DNA of 64,000 nt from Bin75 sp965223955 (GTDB lineage: Bacteria > Nitrospirota > Nitrospiria > Nitrospirales > UBA8639), in the NCBI GenBank assembly GCA_965223955.1, contig OZ245029.1, positions 1,116,001 through 1,180,000 on the forward strand, given 5' to 3'. Numbering within the stretch: the stretch's first letter is position 1; every line of letters starts with the position of its first letter. A program made the translations under genes and the position numbers. The notes beneath the pieces were generated by a model. It saw only the letters and a program-made list of their open reading frames with translations, was not told the DNA's origin and did no database searches. Shown here one piece after another: positions 33,220 through 41,698 of this stretch.

Positions 33220-35070
33220 TCAAATCCGTTCACCGTAGGGAGGCAGGGTGGTGAGGCGATGATCGTCTACGGCGCCGCCGACGGTGAAGTGATACAAGGA
33301 TTGAAATCGCGTGTCGGGGTACCACCCGAGTACGCGATGCACGGGATCGTCGAAAAAACACCCGATACCGGTGGCACGGACACCGGCCGCTTCCGCTTCG
33401 AGGTACAGCACTTGACCGATGAGTCCGGTCTCCCAAAACAAGCGTTTGTAGAACCACGGTCCATGTTTCTCCAACGACGCCTCGAACTCCGCAATCATCC
33501 CCAATGAAAACGCACCGGCGCCTGCGATCTCCTGATGGCAACTCAACTGCATGGCGATACGTTGGGCGTTCCCGTCCTCCAACAAGTACAACGGAAGCGA
33601 CCCCGGACACTGCTCGGGAACGGTCCAGACGAATTGTTCATGCATGGATTGTTGACAGGTGGCCTTGAGAGCCGGGTCAGCGTTTCGCAGGAGCATGTAG
33701 ATCCCTGGCAGGAGGCCGTCGACTCGATGCACGAAAAGGGCCAGGTGGATGGTCGGATCCCACGGGAGCGAATCCCACGGCATGGGCCGCTGGGCCACCG
33801 GTCGATCCGGGTGAGGCATGACGCGCTCCAGCATCGTGAAAAACTGTTGTGCGGAAATTGACGTTGTTCCGTCAAACGCCACCGCACTTCGTCGTTGATG
33901 AATGATCTGATGCGCAGAGATCATGCCTGGCCGGGAATCGGGCAGAGACGCCCGTTCCTCTCTATCCCGTTCCGGGACCGTGGCGGATTTGTAGGGGACG
34001 CCGACCGTGGCGTCCCATCGAGTCTGCTCCGTCGAGGTTTTCCATGACGCCTTGGTCACGTCCTCGATGATTTCCCAGGGAACGGGGTTGTCCCGGCTCA
34101 ACCGGTTCGCCTTGCCTCGCCAGTCTCCATGCTCCCACTGCTCAACAATCGCCTGATCGATGACAAGCGGTATGGATGCTCTTTGTTCCCCTCCTTTGCC
34201 TGCCCTGAGCGAAGCCGAAGGAAGCGAAGTCGAAGGGTCAGGAGAGGCGAAGGGGAGGCTCTCCTCAATTTCCCCTCCTTTGTAAGGAGGGGATAGGGGA
34301 GGTAGAGGAGTTAGCACGGGACAGACCACACACAGCAGTTCGGGCAATTCGGGCTCGGCCTGTTCAAATTCATGCAACCGGTTCAAGCCGAGAAGGGCGC
34401 CAATCGTCCGGTCGTCGAGCCCGGCAAGAAGAAAGACACGCCAACCGAGGGCGGCTCCCGCAATCCGAAGTGTGCCCAGCGCGTGGCCGACGTCGTGCTG
34501 GCAGTAGCGAAACGCGCGTTCCCCATACTTCCACGCTTCCCGCCAATGGATCGAACTCAGCCCGACGAAAAAGGATTGCGCGGGAAAAGGTTGAAGGAGG
34601 GCTTCGATCGCCTCGTTCGTACCATGCCCCCGGTGCTCCAACCCGTGTTCTTTGGCCGCATAGTGATAAAGCCCCGGCTTCAGAGGAAGATCGGCGGTTT
34701 CCCTGATCAGCAGATAGCCTTCCGTGGGATGCAGATTGCCGCTGGACGGATTGCTCCGTAACGCCCAGCGATTCCCCCCGTATTCTTTCCACGCCGTGAT
34801 GGAGAGGCCATACTCGAAAAACCGGGAAAGACTGTTCAGGGTCAAGGGCTGGGGCGGAACCGGCTGTGAGGCAAAGAGCAATTCGTAAGAAGGGGCAACG
34901 GGCTCGTCGCCGGCCGCGAGCAGCGGTAATTCGTAGAGCGGAGTCCCTTCATAGCGCCGGAAGGGGTCAGGCTGGTTGGCCCAGTCCATGTACCCCAGAG
35001 CGCGGGCATACCGGTTGAATTCATGCTTCGTTTGCTCATGGTACTGTTTCACGAGTTCGAGGGGATTCAT
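33220..35070 (-). CDS. SagB-type oxidoreductase with two nitroreductase domains
   Basis: 616 residues. FMN-dependent SagB/ThcOx-like dehydrogenases are known to oxidise azoline rings in peptide natural products, but many lie outside such clusters, as here. The N-terminal domain has RWALRSNPSSGNLHPTEGYL and an HDVGHALGTLRIAGAALGW motif; the C-terminal domain has IHQRRSAVAFDG, HQEIAGAGAFSLGMIAEF and the ending GWYPDTRFQSLYHFTVGG. Both are nitroreductase folds. The linker, residues about 254-296, is encoded by repeat DNA (34183-34308) and is Pro/Ser-rich. No cyclodehydratase or precursor gene is adjacent. Confidence 0.85.
   Translation of the reverse strand: MNPLELVKQYHEQTKHEFNRYARALGYMDWANQPDPFRRYEGTPLYELPLLAAGDEPVAPSYELLFASQPVPPQPLTLNSLSRFFEYGLSITAWKEYGGNRWALRSNPSSGNLHPTEGYLLIRETADLPLKPGLYHYAAKEHGLEHRGHGTNEAIEALLQPFPAQSFFVGLSSIHWREAWKYGERAFRYCQHDVGHALGTLRIAGAALGWRVFLLAGLDDRTIGALLGLNRLHEFEQAEPELPELLCVVCPVLTPLPPLSPPYKGGEIEESLPFASPDPSTSLPSASLRAGKGGEQRASIPLVIDQAIVEQWEHGDWRGKANRLSRDNPVPWEIIEDVTKASWKTSTEQTRWDATVGVPYKSATVPERDREERASLPDSRPGMISAHQIIHQRRSAVAFDGTTSISAQQFFTMLERVMPHPDRPVAQRPMPWDSLPWDPTIHLALFVHRVDGLLPGIYMLLRNADPALKATCQQSMHEQFVWTVPEQCPGSLPLYLLEDGNAQRIAMQLSCHQEIAGAGAFSLGMIAEFEASLEKHGPWFYKRLFWETGLIGQVLYLEAEAAGVRATGIGCFFDDPVHRVLGWYPDTRFQSLYHFTVGGAVDDHRLTTLPPYGERI
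34183..34308 (+). repeat. Dispersed repeats inside the SagB-type gene
   Basis: TTCCCCTCCTTTGCCTGCCC, a TGAGCGAAGCCGAAGGAAGC unit, then CCCCTCCTTTGTAAGGAGGG and GGGGAGGTAGAGG: the same blocks as in the intergenic MITE-like elements. The insertion is close to 126 bp, a multiple of three, and leaves the reading frame open, coding for a linker between the two domains. Confidence 0.75.
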
Positions 35071-35118
35071 CGGACGTGGATTCTACAGCCTCGCGCACAT
35101 CAGGACAAAGCACGGCAA

Positions 35119-35218
35119 TTTGTAGGGGCTGCATCTCATGCGGCCCAGAAGAAGCGCCATGAGATGGCGCCGCTACAAGACATAGCAATTTGTAGGGGCC
35201 GCATCTCATGCGGCCCGG
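35119..35218. repeat. TTGTAG...CTACAA repeat, one whole and one half copy
   Basis: 35119-35178: TTTGTAGGGG, hairpin GCTGCATCTCATGCGGC, spacer AGAAGAA, hairpin GCGCCATGAGATGGCGC, then CGCTACAAG; the outer ends TTGTAG and CTACAA are inverted. 35189-35218 is a second left half that stops 4 bases before the parE stop codon. Confidence 0.75.
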
Positions 35219-35222
35219 CAAA

Positions 35223-37163
35223 CTACACATCCAAATTGTCGGCGAGGGCGGCATTGGCCATCAGAAACTCATACCGGGCTTCAGTGCGCTTGCCCATGAG
35301 ATCGCGGAAGGTGAGGTCGGTGTCGAGTTCATCCTGAAGCTCGACTTTGAGGAGCCGGCGTGTGGCGGGATCGAGCGTCGTCTCTTTGAGTTGTTGGGGA
35401 AACATTTCGCCGAGACCCTTGAACCGGCTGATGAGCGGCGTCGCCCTGCCACCGGCTTCGGCCAGAACGCGTGCTTTCTCTTCATCCGTCCCCGCCCAAT
35501 GGACGGCCTTGCCGATATCGATGCGGTAGAGCGGCGGCTGGGCAATATAGACGTGCCCGTGTTTGATCAATTCCGACATGTGCCGGAAAAAGAAGGTGAG
35601 CAGCAACGTGCTGATATGGTAGCCGTCCACGTCCGCGTCCATGAGCAAAATGATTTTGTGGTATCGCAACTTCTTGAGATCGAAATCCCGCCCGATCCCA
35701 CAGCCCAGGACTTTGACCAGGTCCGCCAACTCCTTGTTCTCGACCACCTTGCCGAGGGTAAGCTCCTCGGTGTTCAGTACCTTGCCCCGGATGGGGAAGA
35801 TCGCCTGGGTTTTCAAATCACGGCCCTGCTTCGCGGTGCCTCCGGCGGAATCACCCTCAACCACGAACAACTCGCTGAGCGCAGGGTCCGTGCTTTGGCA
35901 GTCCGCCAGCTTGCCCGGCAAATTCAGGCGATGACTCACGGCGGATTTTCGGATGACGGCCTTCGACGCCTCACGGGACGCTTCCCGCGCGCGCGTCGCC
36001 AGAATCATGCGGCCGACCAGGGTTTCGGCAATGGTTTGATTTTCGTGCAAAAAGTTTTCCAGGGACGGGCGTAGCGCGTTGTCCACGAGCCCCTGCACCT
36101 CGGGATTATTGAGCCGTTCTTTGGTCTGCCCTTGAAATTGCGGGTTCAGGATGAGCACGCTCAGGACGCAGGCCATGCCTTCGCGGATATCTTCCGCCTG
36201 GATGCTGAGCCCTTTCGGCGTGAGATTGTGCGTCTCCATATAATGACGCACGGCTTTCACGATGCCGTTTCGCAAGCCTGATTCATGGGTGCCGCCGCTC
36301 GACGTGCCCACGCCGTTCACGTAACTGCGAACGAATTCCGCGGGTTCGTCCGTCCATTGCAGGGCGACTTCCATGGCGAAGCCGTCGTTGTTTGTCGCGG
36401 GTTTGCCATTGTCGTCCAAGCGGCGTTCGCAATAAAACACGAAGTCCGCGGTGGGTTTGTGCCCGCGATCCCTGACGAGCTTGGTGAGGTATTCCTCAAT
36501 GCCCTGTTCATGGACAAAGTCGTGCGTTTGCCGCGAAGGTCCATCCTTGAAGGTGAGTTTGAGTCCTTTGTGAAGATAGGATTTGGCCTCGAGGGTGTGC
36601 TGCAACAGGGTGGAGTCGAAGGTCGTCTGCTTTCCGAAAATGATCGGGTCCGGACGAAAATACACCGACGTGCCCGTGCCCCGCGCCGGGTTGCCCTTTG
36701 TGACCGGCCCCAGGGGTTTGCCGGCCTGATATTGTTGTTGCCACTCATGCCCGTGCCGTTTGACCGTGACTTCCAGATGATCGGATAAGGCATTGACCAC
36801 CGAGGCGCCGACTCCGTGCAAGCCGCCCGAGTGGATGTAGCTGCCGGTTTCGAATTTTCCGCCGGCGTGGAGCGTCGTCATGATAATTTCAAGCGCCGAC
36901 TTTTTATATTTCTTGTGCTGATCCACCGGAATGCCGCGTCCGTTATCGGTGACGCGGATGCCGCCCCCGGTCTTATCGAGTTCGACCGTGATCATCGTGG
37001 CATACCCGTTGATGACCTCGTCGATGGCATTATCCAGAATTTCCCACACCAGATGATGCAGCCCGGTTTTGTCCGTCCCCCCGATATACATCGCCGGTCT
37101 CCGCCGAACCGGATCAATCCCTTCCAAAACAAGAATCTCACTCGCGTCGTATTTCGTGGTCAT
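35223..37163 (-). CDS. parE: DNA topoisomerase IV subunit B
   Basis: ATPase subunit of the type IIA topoisomerase that unlinks daughter chromosomes. GHKL ATPase motifs are present: DNAIDEVINGYA, DNGRGIPVDQHKK and GLHGVGASVVNALS. The transducer domain follows, then the Toprim motifs EGDSAGGTAKQGRD and DADVDGYHI, and the end GLGEMFPQQLKETTLDP. The ParE-like size of 646 residues, without the extra GyrB insert, and the presence of parC nearby fit topo IV, though GyrB cannot be fully excluded. The ATG at 37161-37163 overlaps the stop of a ParD-like antitoxin gene; only a weak Shine-Dalgarno precedes it. Confidence 0.88.
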   Translation of the reverse strand: MTTKYDASEILVLEGIDPVRRRPAMYIGGTDKTGLHHLVWEILDNAIDEVINGYATMITVELDKTGGGIRVTDNGRGIPVDQHKKYKKSALEIIMTTLHAGGKFETGSYIHSGGLHGVGASVVNALSDHLEVTVKRHGHEWQQQYQAGKPLGPVTKGNPARGTGTSVYFRPDPIIFGKQTTFDSTLLQHTLEAKSYLHKGLKLTFKDGPSRQTHDFVHEQGIEEYLTKLVRDRGHKPTADFVFYCERRLDDNGKPATNNDGFAMEVALQWTDEPAEFVRSYVNGVGTSSGGTHESGLRNGIVKAVRHYMETHNLTPKGLSIQAEDIREGMACVLSVLILNPQFQGQTKERLNNPEVQGLVDNALRPSLENFLHENQTIAETLVGRMILATRAREASREASKAVIRKSAVSHRLNLPGKLADCQSTDPALSELFVVEGDSAGGTAKQGRDLKTQAIFPIRGKVLNTEELTLGKVVENKELADLVKVLGCGIGRDFDLKKLRYHKIILLMDADVDGYHISTLLLTFFFRHMSELIKHGHVYIAQPPLYRIDIGKAVHWAGTDEEKARVLAEAGGRATPLISRFKGLGEMFPQQLKETTLDPATRRLLKVELQDELDTDLTFRDLMGKRTEARYEFLMANAALADNLDV

Positions 37164-37402
37164 GTTTTCCGTAACCGCTCTTGCACCGCCGTTCTGACGT
37201 CTTCCGGCGTTGTGGTGCCGGGACCGCATTTTTCGTCTTCGACCATGGCGAGGCGAATGGCTTCGATTCCCGCGTCACGTTGTTGTTGCTCCCGGATAAG
37301 ATCGCTGATGACTTCACTTTCGGAGCGATATTGCCCACTGGCGACTTGGGCCTTCAGCCATTCGTTATGTGTTTCTGTAATAGATATGCTTCTTTTTGGC
37401 AT
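37160..37402 (-). CDS. ParD-type antitoxin
   Basis: 80-residue ribbon-helix-helix antitoxin: MPKRSISITETHNEWLKAQV at the N-terminus, then SGQYRSESEVISDLIREQQQR and a C-terminal toxin-binding part. Antitoxins of this type normally overlap a RelE-fold toxin gene called parE. Here the 4-base ATGA overlap is with the unrelated topoisomerase IV gene of the same name, and no toxin is seen. GGAGG is 8 bases before the ATG, and a palindrome upstream is a good operator. Confidence 0.85.
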   Translation of the reverse strand: MPKRSISITETHNEWLKAQVASGQYRSESEVISDLIREQQQRDAGIEAIRLAMVEDEKCGPGTTTPEDVRTAVQERLRKT

Positions 37403-37423
37403 CGTTTTACCTCCAATTAGAAC

Positions 37424-37442
37424 CTATTTAGCATCTAAATAG
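37424..37442 (-). promoter_or_regulatory. Palindrome upstream of the ParD-type gene
   Basis: CTATTTA (37424-37430), GCATC, TAAATAG (37436-37442): a perfect 7-bp inverted repeat with a further ATCTATTTGGAT copy beside it, placed 22 bases before the antitoxin start. It is a likely operator for autorepression by the ribbon-helix-helix protein and, through the overlap, a possible control on parE. Confidence 0.6.
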
Positions 37443-37600
37443 CATCTATTTGGATCTATTATGCACCATATTGGAGACTTATTCAATGGGTCTGGCGTCC
37501 AAATGACTCCTTTTGGACGATGCGGAAACGGCATCGGTTGTCTCTACGGCTTGCCCGGTCGTGCCGTAGGGGACAGGCGCTTACGGAACGCGGGTAGGGC

Positions 37601-37825
37601 TCATTTGGCTCGACGCACTGAAGCCACGGCGTCGGCCACGTCCGTCTCGGAAAGGCCCAACTTGGCCAACTTGGCGCGCACGGCGCCCGCGCGAGTGATC
37701 CGCACGGGAGTCAGCACGATGCGGCCGTTCTCTCCGGTCACGTCAAAATACTCCGCGCCTTCGAAATCGGACAGGATCGCTTTCGGCAGAGTCAACCGAT
37801 TTTGTGATGTCAGCTTGGCGAGCAT
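37601..37825 (-). CDS. AbrB/SpoVT-type antitoxin, toxin lost
   Basis: About 74 residues: MLAKLTSQNRLTLPKAILSD is the swapped-hairpin AbrB DNA-binding part, followed by EYFDVTGENGRIVLTPVR and an Arg-rich helix. The frame also opens at a GTG 9 bases earlier. Its stop overlaps an ATG that begins MSPTRVP and stops at once, the typical first residues of a PIN_3 toxin, so the toxin gene was cut off. It is an orphan antitoxin. Confidence 0.75.
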   Translation of the reverse strand: MLAKLTSQNRLTLPKAILSDFEGAEYFDVTGENGRIVLTPVRITRAGAVRAKLAKLGLSETDVADAVASVRRAK

Positions 37826-38052
37826 GACAATCACGATTGTAAGGAATTATTGAATTATTTCATCAATCATTTCAATCTTCATTATGGCGTCTATAAAATT
37901 GTGTGATCCTGCTGTTGAGAAGAAGAAGGGAGAAAAGAAAACCAATCTGTGGTTCTATTTCACTGAGTTTACGGAATCGGGTTTGGCAATGATTCTTGAC
38001 AATTCACCAATGAGAGATTCGTAGATCATAGCAACTTCTAAAAAGTATGACC

Positions 38053-38081
38053 TTGACGGTCAATCAATGATCGAGTATGTT
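38053..38081 (+). promoter_or_regulatory. Promoter and palindrome of the AbrB-type antitoxin/PIN toxin pair
   Basis: TTGACG (38053-38058), 17 bases, TATGTT (38076-38081). The -35 is part of the palindrome TTGACGGTCAA (38053-38063), a possible operator. The antitoxin ATG is at 38115. Confidence 0.55.
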
Positions 38082-38114
38082 TGCATTGTTTAATTCGAAA
38101 GGCATTGATTGGCT

Positions 38115-38381
38115 ATGAAAGAGATCGTAACAACGATTACCCAACGGAGCCAGGTGACCATCCCCGCCGAAGTGCGGCGAGTGTTGGGCGTGAAGCCCAG
38201 AGACAAAGTCGCATTCACTATTGAAGATGGTGGGGTACGTTTGGCGCCGGCTCCCTTCAGTCTGGAATCGGCCTATGGGTCTGTCAAGCCCGTTGAAAAG
38301 CCTGAGAACTTCGAAGAAATCTCCCGGGCTGCCAAGGAAGCCAAGGCCGAGAAGACTGTACGCGCGTTGAACAACGCATGA
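38115..38381 (+). CDS. vapB: AbrB/MazE-type antitoxin
   Basis: 88 residues: MKEIVTTITQRSQVTIPAEV, then RRVLGVKPRDKVAFTIEDGG is a standard AbrB fold. The Lys/Glu-rich tail (EEISRAAKEAKAEKTVRALN) would wrap the toxin. The ATG at 38115 is preferred over a TTG 6 bases earlier. The gene overlaps the PIN toxin start by 4 bases. Confidence 0.85.
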   Translation: MKEIVTTITQRSQVTIPAEVRRVLGVKPRDKVAFTIEDGGVRLAPAPFSLESAYGSVKPVEKPENFEEISRAAKEAKAEKTVRALNNA

Positions 38382-38791
38382 GGTTTCTGGATACGAACGT
38401 CATTCTCCGGTATTTGACCAGAGATGACGAATCGAAGGCTGAGGCCTGCTATCGACTCTTCCAGCGGGTAAAGCAAGGAGAGGAGGAACTCTTTACTTGC
38501 GAAGCCATCGTCGCGGAAGTGACCTACGTGCTGTCTTCTCCTCGTGCCCCCTATCAATTGAGCCACGGTGAAGTCAGGGACCGGCTTCTGCCTGTCCTCA
38601 CCCTGCGAGGTCTCAAGCTTCCACAGAAGCGCGCTTGTCTCCGTGCCTTGGATCTTTACGCATCTTCTCCTTTTCTCGACTTTGAAGACGCCCTGGCCGT
38701 GGCGCACATGGAGCAACGTGGCGTAGCGGAGATTGTCAGTTACGATAAGGATTTTGATCGTCTTACGGGAATCCGGAGAACGGAGCCGTGA
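38378..38791 (+). CDS. vapC: PIN-domain toxin (VapC-like)
   Basis: 137-residue PIN RNase: FLDTNVILRYLTRDDESKAE, central FTCEAIVAEVTYVLSS, FLDFEDALAVAHMEQRG and the C-terminal EIVSYDKDFDRL supply the four acidic positions. The start overlaps the antitoxin stop (ATGA). The pair is intact and is the one complete TA module between parE and parC. Confidence 0.88.
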   Translation: MRFLDTNVILRYLTRDDESKAEACYRLFQRVKQGEEELFTCEAIVAEVTYVLSSPRAPYQLSHGEVRDRLLPVLTLRGLKLPQKRACLRALDLYASSPFLDFEDALAVAHMEQRGVAEIVSYDKDFDRLTGIRRTEP

Positions 38792-38903
38792 AAAATTGAT
38801 CCTTTTGTTACGCTTACGATGCCAGCAAAGGGCTTTCTTCTGCTAAACCCAATCATATGCCATTGCATGCATAGGGCTGCATTCCGGTCATCTGTCTGAC
38901 GTG

Positions 38904-39107
38904 CCTCATGCGGACTGGAAGAAGGCGCCATGAGATGTCGCCGCTACAAAAAAATACTGGATTCCCGATTACAAATGTCGGGAATGACGGAAGGGAGAAA
39001 GCAGATTCCTTCCTTCGACAGACTCAGGACAGGCGCTTCGCTCGGAATGACCATGATGGTGTGGTCGGTTCCTTCATTCTGTCAACGAATTACTGAACAC
39101 ATACAGG
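38904..39107. repeat. Four repeat families side by side after vapC
   Basis: 38904-38950 is a partial TTGTAG/CTACAA repeat ending CGCCGCTACAA. 38954-38986 is the GATTCCCGATTACAAATGTC then GGGAATGACGG unit. 39010-39055 holds CGACAGACTCAGGACAGGCG and CTTCGCTCGGAATGACC. 39078-39107 is a right end of the MITE-like family, CTGTCAACGAATTACTGAAC then ACATACAGG. The 378 bases between vapC and parC hold no gene. Confidence 0.65.
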
Positions 39108-39169
39108 AAGGACGGAAGGGAGACTACGGCCAGGGTGAAAACTTTTGGTGGTTGTCAAGCCGGTGGGTT

Positions 39170-41596
39170 TCAATTGCCGTTCTTGTGATTCTCTGAATCG
39201 AGCACCGGCAGTTCGACGGGTAATGCTTCGGCCCCTTTCAGGGTGCCGCGTTTGAACAGTACGTGCCCTTTTCCTCCGCGGGTGACGGGTTGATACTTCC
39301 TCGTTGAAATGGTGAACGTGCTGCCTTCCTGTTTCAGGACGATCAATTGGTCTTGCTTCCGGGACAATATGCGGACGGCCAGGACCCTGTCCGTGCTATC
39401 GAGTTTGATGACCGTCACGCCTCGTCCCGGACCGGAGAGCACCCCCACTTCCTCGGCGTTGCACAGGAGCACGCGGCCTCGTTGCGAGGCGACTGCAAGG
39501 ATGGGCGTTGCCGCGGACGAGTCCAGGGTTTCGACGCTCACGACTTCTTCGTGGTCCCGGAGTTTCATGAATTTTCGACCGAGTCGGGTCGAGGGTTCCT
39601 TGAACGGACCCAGGTCAAAGCGCACGCCCATGCCGGCCGATGACACGGCGATTCCTTGCCCAAGGGAAAGGGAGTCGGCTCCTTCTCCCGGTGCTCCGTC
39701 GAAGAGCGGGAGCGCCGGTGCCGTGGGTTGTCGAGCGTCCGGCGGCGAGGCATACAATCGGGGATCCGAACTGAGGGCCGCGATGATGCGTTCCCCGTCT
39801 TTGAATTTGAACAACTTTTGCGCGGGATCCCCATAGCCGCTCCGAGCCGGTGGCAGATCGCCGATGCGAATGGTGTACGCGCTGCCGAAATTCGAAAAGC
39901 ACACGATGGTGTCCACCGTACTGCCGATCAAGGCGGTCAGCAGGTTGTCCCCTTCCCGGAGCCGCGTTTTCGACAGGTCCTTGACCATCCCGACGCGGCG
40001 AATCCACCCGTCCGTTGAAATCGTGACCACGGCGTCTTCTTTGACGATGTAGGCCTCCGGGTCGAATTCGACTTCTTCGCCCTGGCGACGCCCGACTTTG
40101 GTCCGTCGTCTGTCGCCGTACGTCTTGGCGAGAGCCTGGAGCTCTTTCTTGACGACGTTCCATAATTGCGGCTTCGAGGCGAGGAGGGTCTTGAGGTCCA
40201 GGGCCTGCTTTCTTTTGTCGGCAAGTTCATCCAGCATTTTCTTGATTTCGGTGCGGGACAGCTTATAGATCGGCGTTTCCAGGATGGCGTTGGTTTGGGC
40301 GTCGTCGAGTCGGAACTCGCGTTTCACCTTTTCGGCGGAGTCCGCTTTGCCGTCGCTTTGGCGGATGATGGTGAGCACCCGGTCCAGCGCGTCGAAAATG
40401 CTTTGAAAGCCCGAAAGAATATGGATGCGTTGTTCCAGGATTCTCAGGTCATAGGAAAACCGGCGCGTGACCGTTTCAAAGCGAAAGTCGATGAACTGTT
40501 CGAGGATTTCTTTCAGGGTCAGGCATCGAGGTCGCGTGGTCGTGGTGCCCGAAACCGGAATCAGACTCGTCAGGTTGACGGAAAAATTATTCTGGAGCGG
40601 GGTGTTTTTGAACAGGTAGGCCATGGCCAGGTCGGCATCGGCATCCTTCTGAAGCTCCAACACGATTTGGACGTCGGTGGTGGATTCGTCGCGGACGTCG
40701 ACCAACTGCGGCACTTTTCTGGCGGCGATGAGTTCGCCGATACGTTCGACAACCGTGGCTTTGTCCACGGCAAAGGGTATTGAGGTGATGACGATTTGGG
40801 ATTTGCCGTGCGAGGGTGGGCCCACGGTGAACTCCCCGCGCAAGCGAACCAATCCCTGGCCGGTCTCATAAATCTCACGAAGTTCGGTCCGGGCATTCAG
40901 AATTTCCCCGCCGGTGGGGAAATCAGGACCTTTAATCGACTTCATGAGGTCGGCAATCGTGCACGTTCGATCATCGACCAGGGCCACGGCTCCGTTGACG
41001 ACTTCCTCGAGGTTGTGTGGCGGAATGTTTGTGGCCATGCCGACGGCAATGCCGGTGGACCCATTGACCAACAGGTTGGGAAACGGCGCGGGCAGGACCA
41101 GTGGCTCTTTATCTTTGCCGTCGTAATTGGGCTGGAAGTCAACGGTGTCCTTGTTCAGTTCGTTCAGCAGTTCGACGGCGACCGGGGTGAGTTTGGCTTC
41201 GGTGTAGCGGTAGGCCGCCGGCGGGTCGCCGTCCAGGCTGCCGAAGTTGCCGTGGCCGTCGACGAGCGGGGCGCGAAGGGACCACCATTGCGCCATGCGG
41301 GCCATGGCGTCATAGACCGCGGAATCCCCGTGGGGATGCCATTCACCGATCACCGACCCCACGACTTTTGCGCTCTTGATGGGCGGCCGGTCCGGCGATA
41401 ACCGGTGGTTGTGAAACATGGAAAACAGAATCCGCCGCTGGACCGGTTTCAGGCCGTCCCGCACGTCGGGCAAGGCGCGTGCGGTAATGACGGACAGCGC
41501 GTAGTTCAGGTACCGCTGGCGCGTGGTTTGATCGAGCGGCACCGTGGTGACGGGTGCCATGCTCTTGCTTGGCGTGCGTGCCTGTGATCGTGCCAT
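39170..41596 (-). CDS. parC: DNA topoisomerase IV subunit A
   Basis: DNA-cleaving subunit of topoisomerase IV, 808 residues. The N-terminal winged-helix region has RALPDVRDGLKPVQRRILFS and GDSAVYDAMARMAQWWSLR, with the catalytic Tyr in AAYRYTEAKL (YRYT). The core ends in the coiled coil around KLSRTEIKKMLDELADKRKQ. The C-terminal beta-pinwheel is present, with blades such as DGWIRRVGMVKDLS, without the GyrA box, consistent with ParC. The ATG at 41594-41596 follows a TTG in frame. It is separated from parE by TA loci, unlike the usual close parE-parC pair. Confidence 0.92.
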   Translation of the reverse strand: MARSQARTPSKSMAPVTTVPLDQTTRQRYLNYALSVITARALPDVRDGLKPVQRRILFSMFHNHRLSPDRPPIKSAKVVGSVIGEWHPHGDSAVYDAMARMAQWWSLRAPLVDGHGNFGSLDGDPPAAYRYTEAKLTPVAVELLNELNKDTVDFQPNYDGKDKEPLVLPAPFPNLLVNGSTGIAVGMATNIPPHNLEEVVNGAVALVDDRTCTIADLMKSIKGPDFPTGGEILNARTELREIYETGQGLVRLRGEFTVGPPSHGKSQIVITSIPFAVDKATVVERIGELIAARKVPQLVDVRDESTTDVQIVLELQKDADADLAMAYLFKNTPLQNNFSVNLTSLIPVSGTTTTRPRCLTLKEILEQFIDFRFETVTRRFSYDLRILEQRIHILSGFQSIFDALDRVLTIIRQSDGKADSAEKVKREFRLDDAQTNAILETPIYKLSRTEIKKMLDELADKRKQALDLKTLLASKPQLWNVVKKELQALAKTYGDRRRTKVGRRQGEEVEFDPEAYIVKEDAVVTISTDGWIRRVGMVKDLSKTRLREGDNLLTALIGSTVDTIVCFSNFGSAYTIRIGDLPPARSGYGDPAQKLFKFKDGERIIAALSSDPRLYASPPDARQPTAPALPLFDGAPGEGADSLSLGQGIAVSSAGMGVRFDLGPFKEPSTRLGRKFMKLRDHEEVVSVETLDSSAATPILAVASQRGRVLLCNAEEVGVLSGPGRGVTVIKLDSTDRVLAVRILSRKQDQLIVLKQEGSTFTISTRKYQPVTRGGKGHVLFKRGTLKGAEALPVELPVLDSENHKNGN

Positions 41597-41636
41597 CAAT
41601 CGTCTTCTAGGTTCACGTCGGGTTGCTACGGCTACG

Positions 41637-41683
41637 CCCCCTCACCCCAACCCTCTCCCTCCAGGGGAGAGGGAGAGAACGGC
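41637..41683. repeat. CCCTCACCCCAACCCTCTCC-type palindrome
   Basis: CCCTCACCCCAACCCTCTCC followed by CTCCAGGGGAGAGGGAGAG forms a hairpin between parC and the peptidase gene. A second copy is at about 46640-46685. Confidence 0.6.
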
Positions 41684-41698
41684 TTGCGGGCTACGCCC

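Noticed and set aside
33220..35070. RiPP (thiazole/oxazole) biosynthesis cluster around the SagB-type gene
   Set aside because: No precursor peptide, cyclodehydratase (YcaO) or transporter lies nearby.
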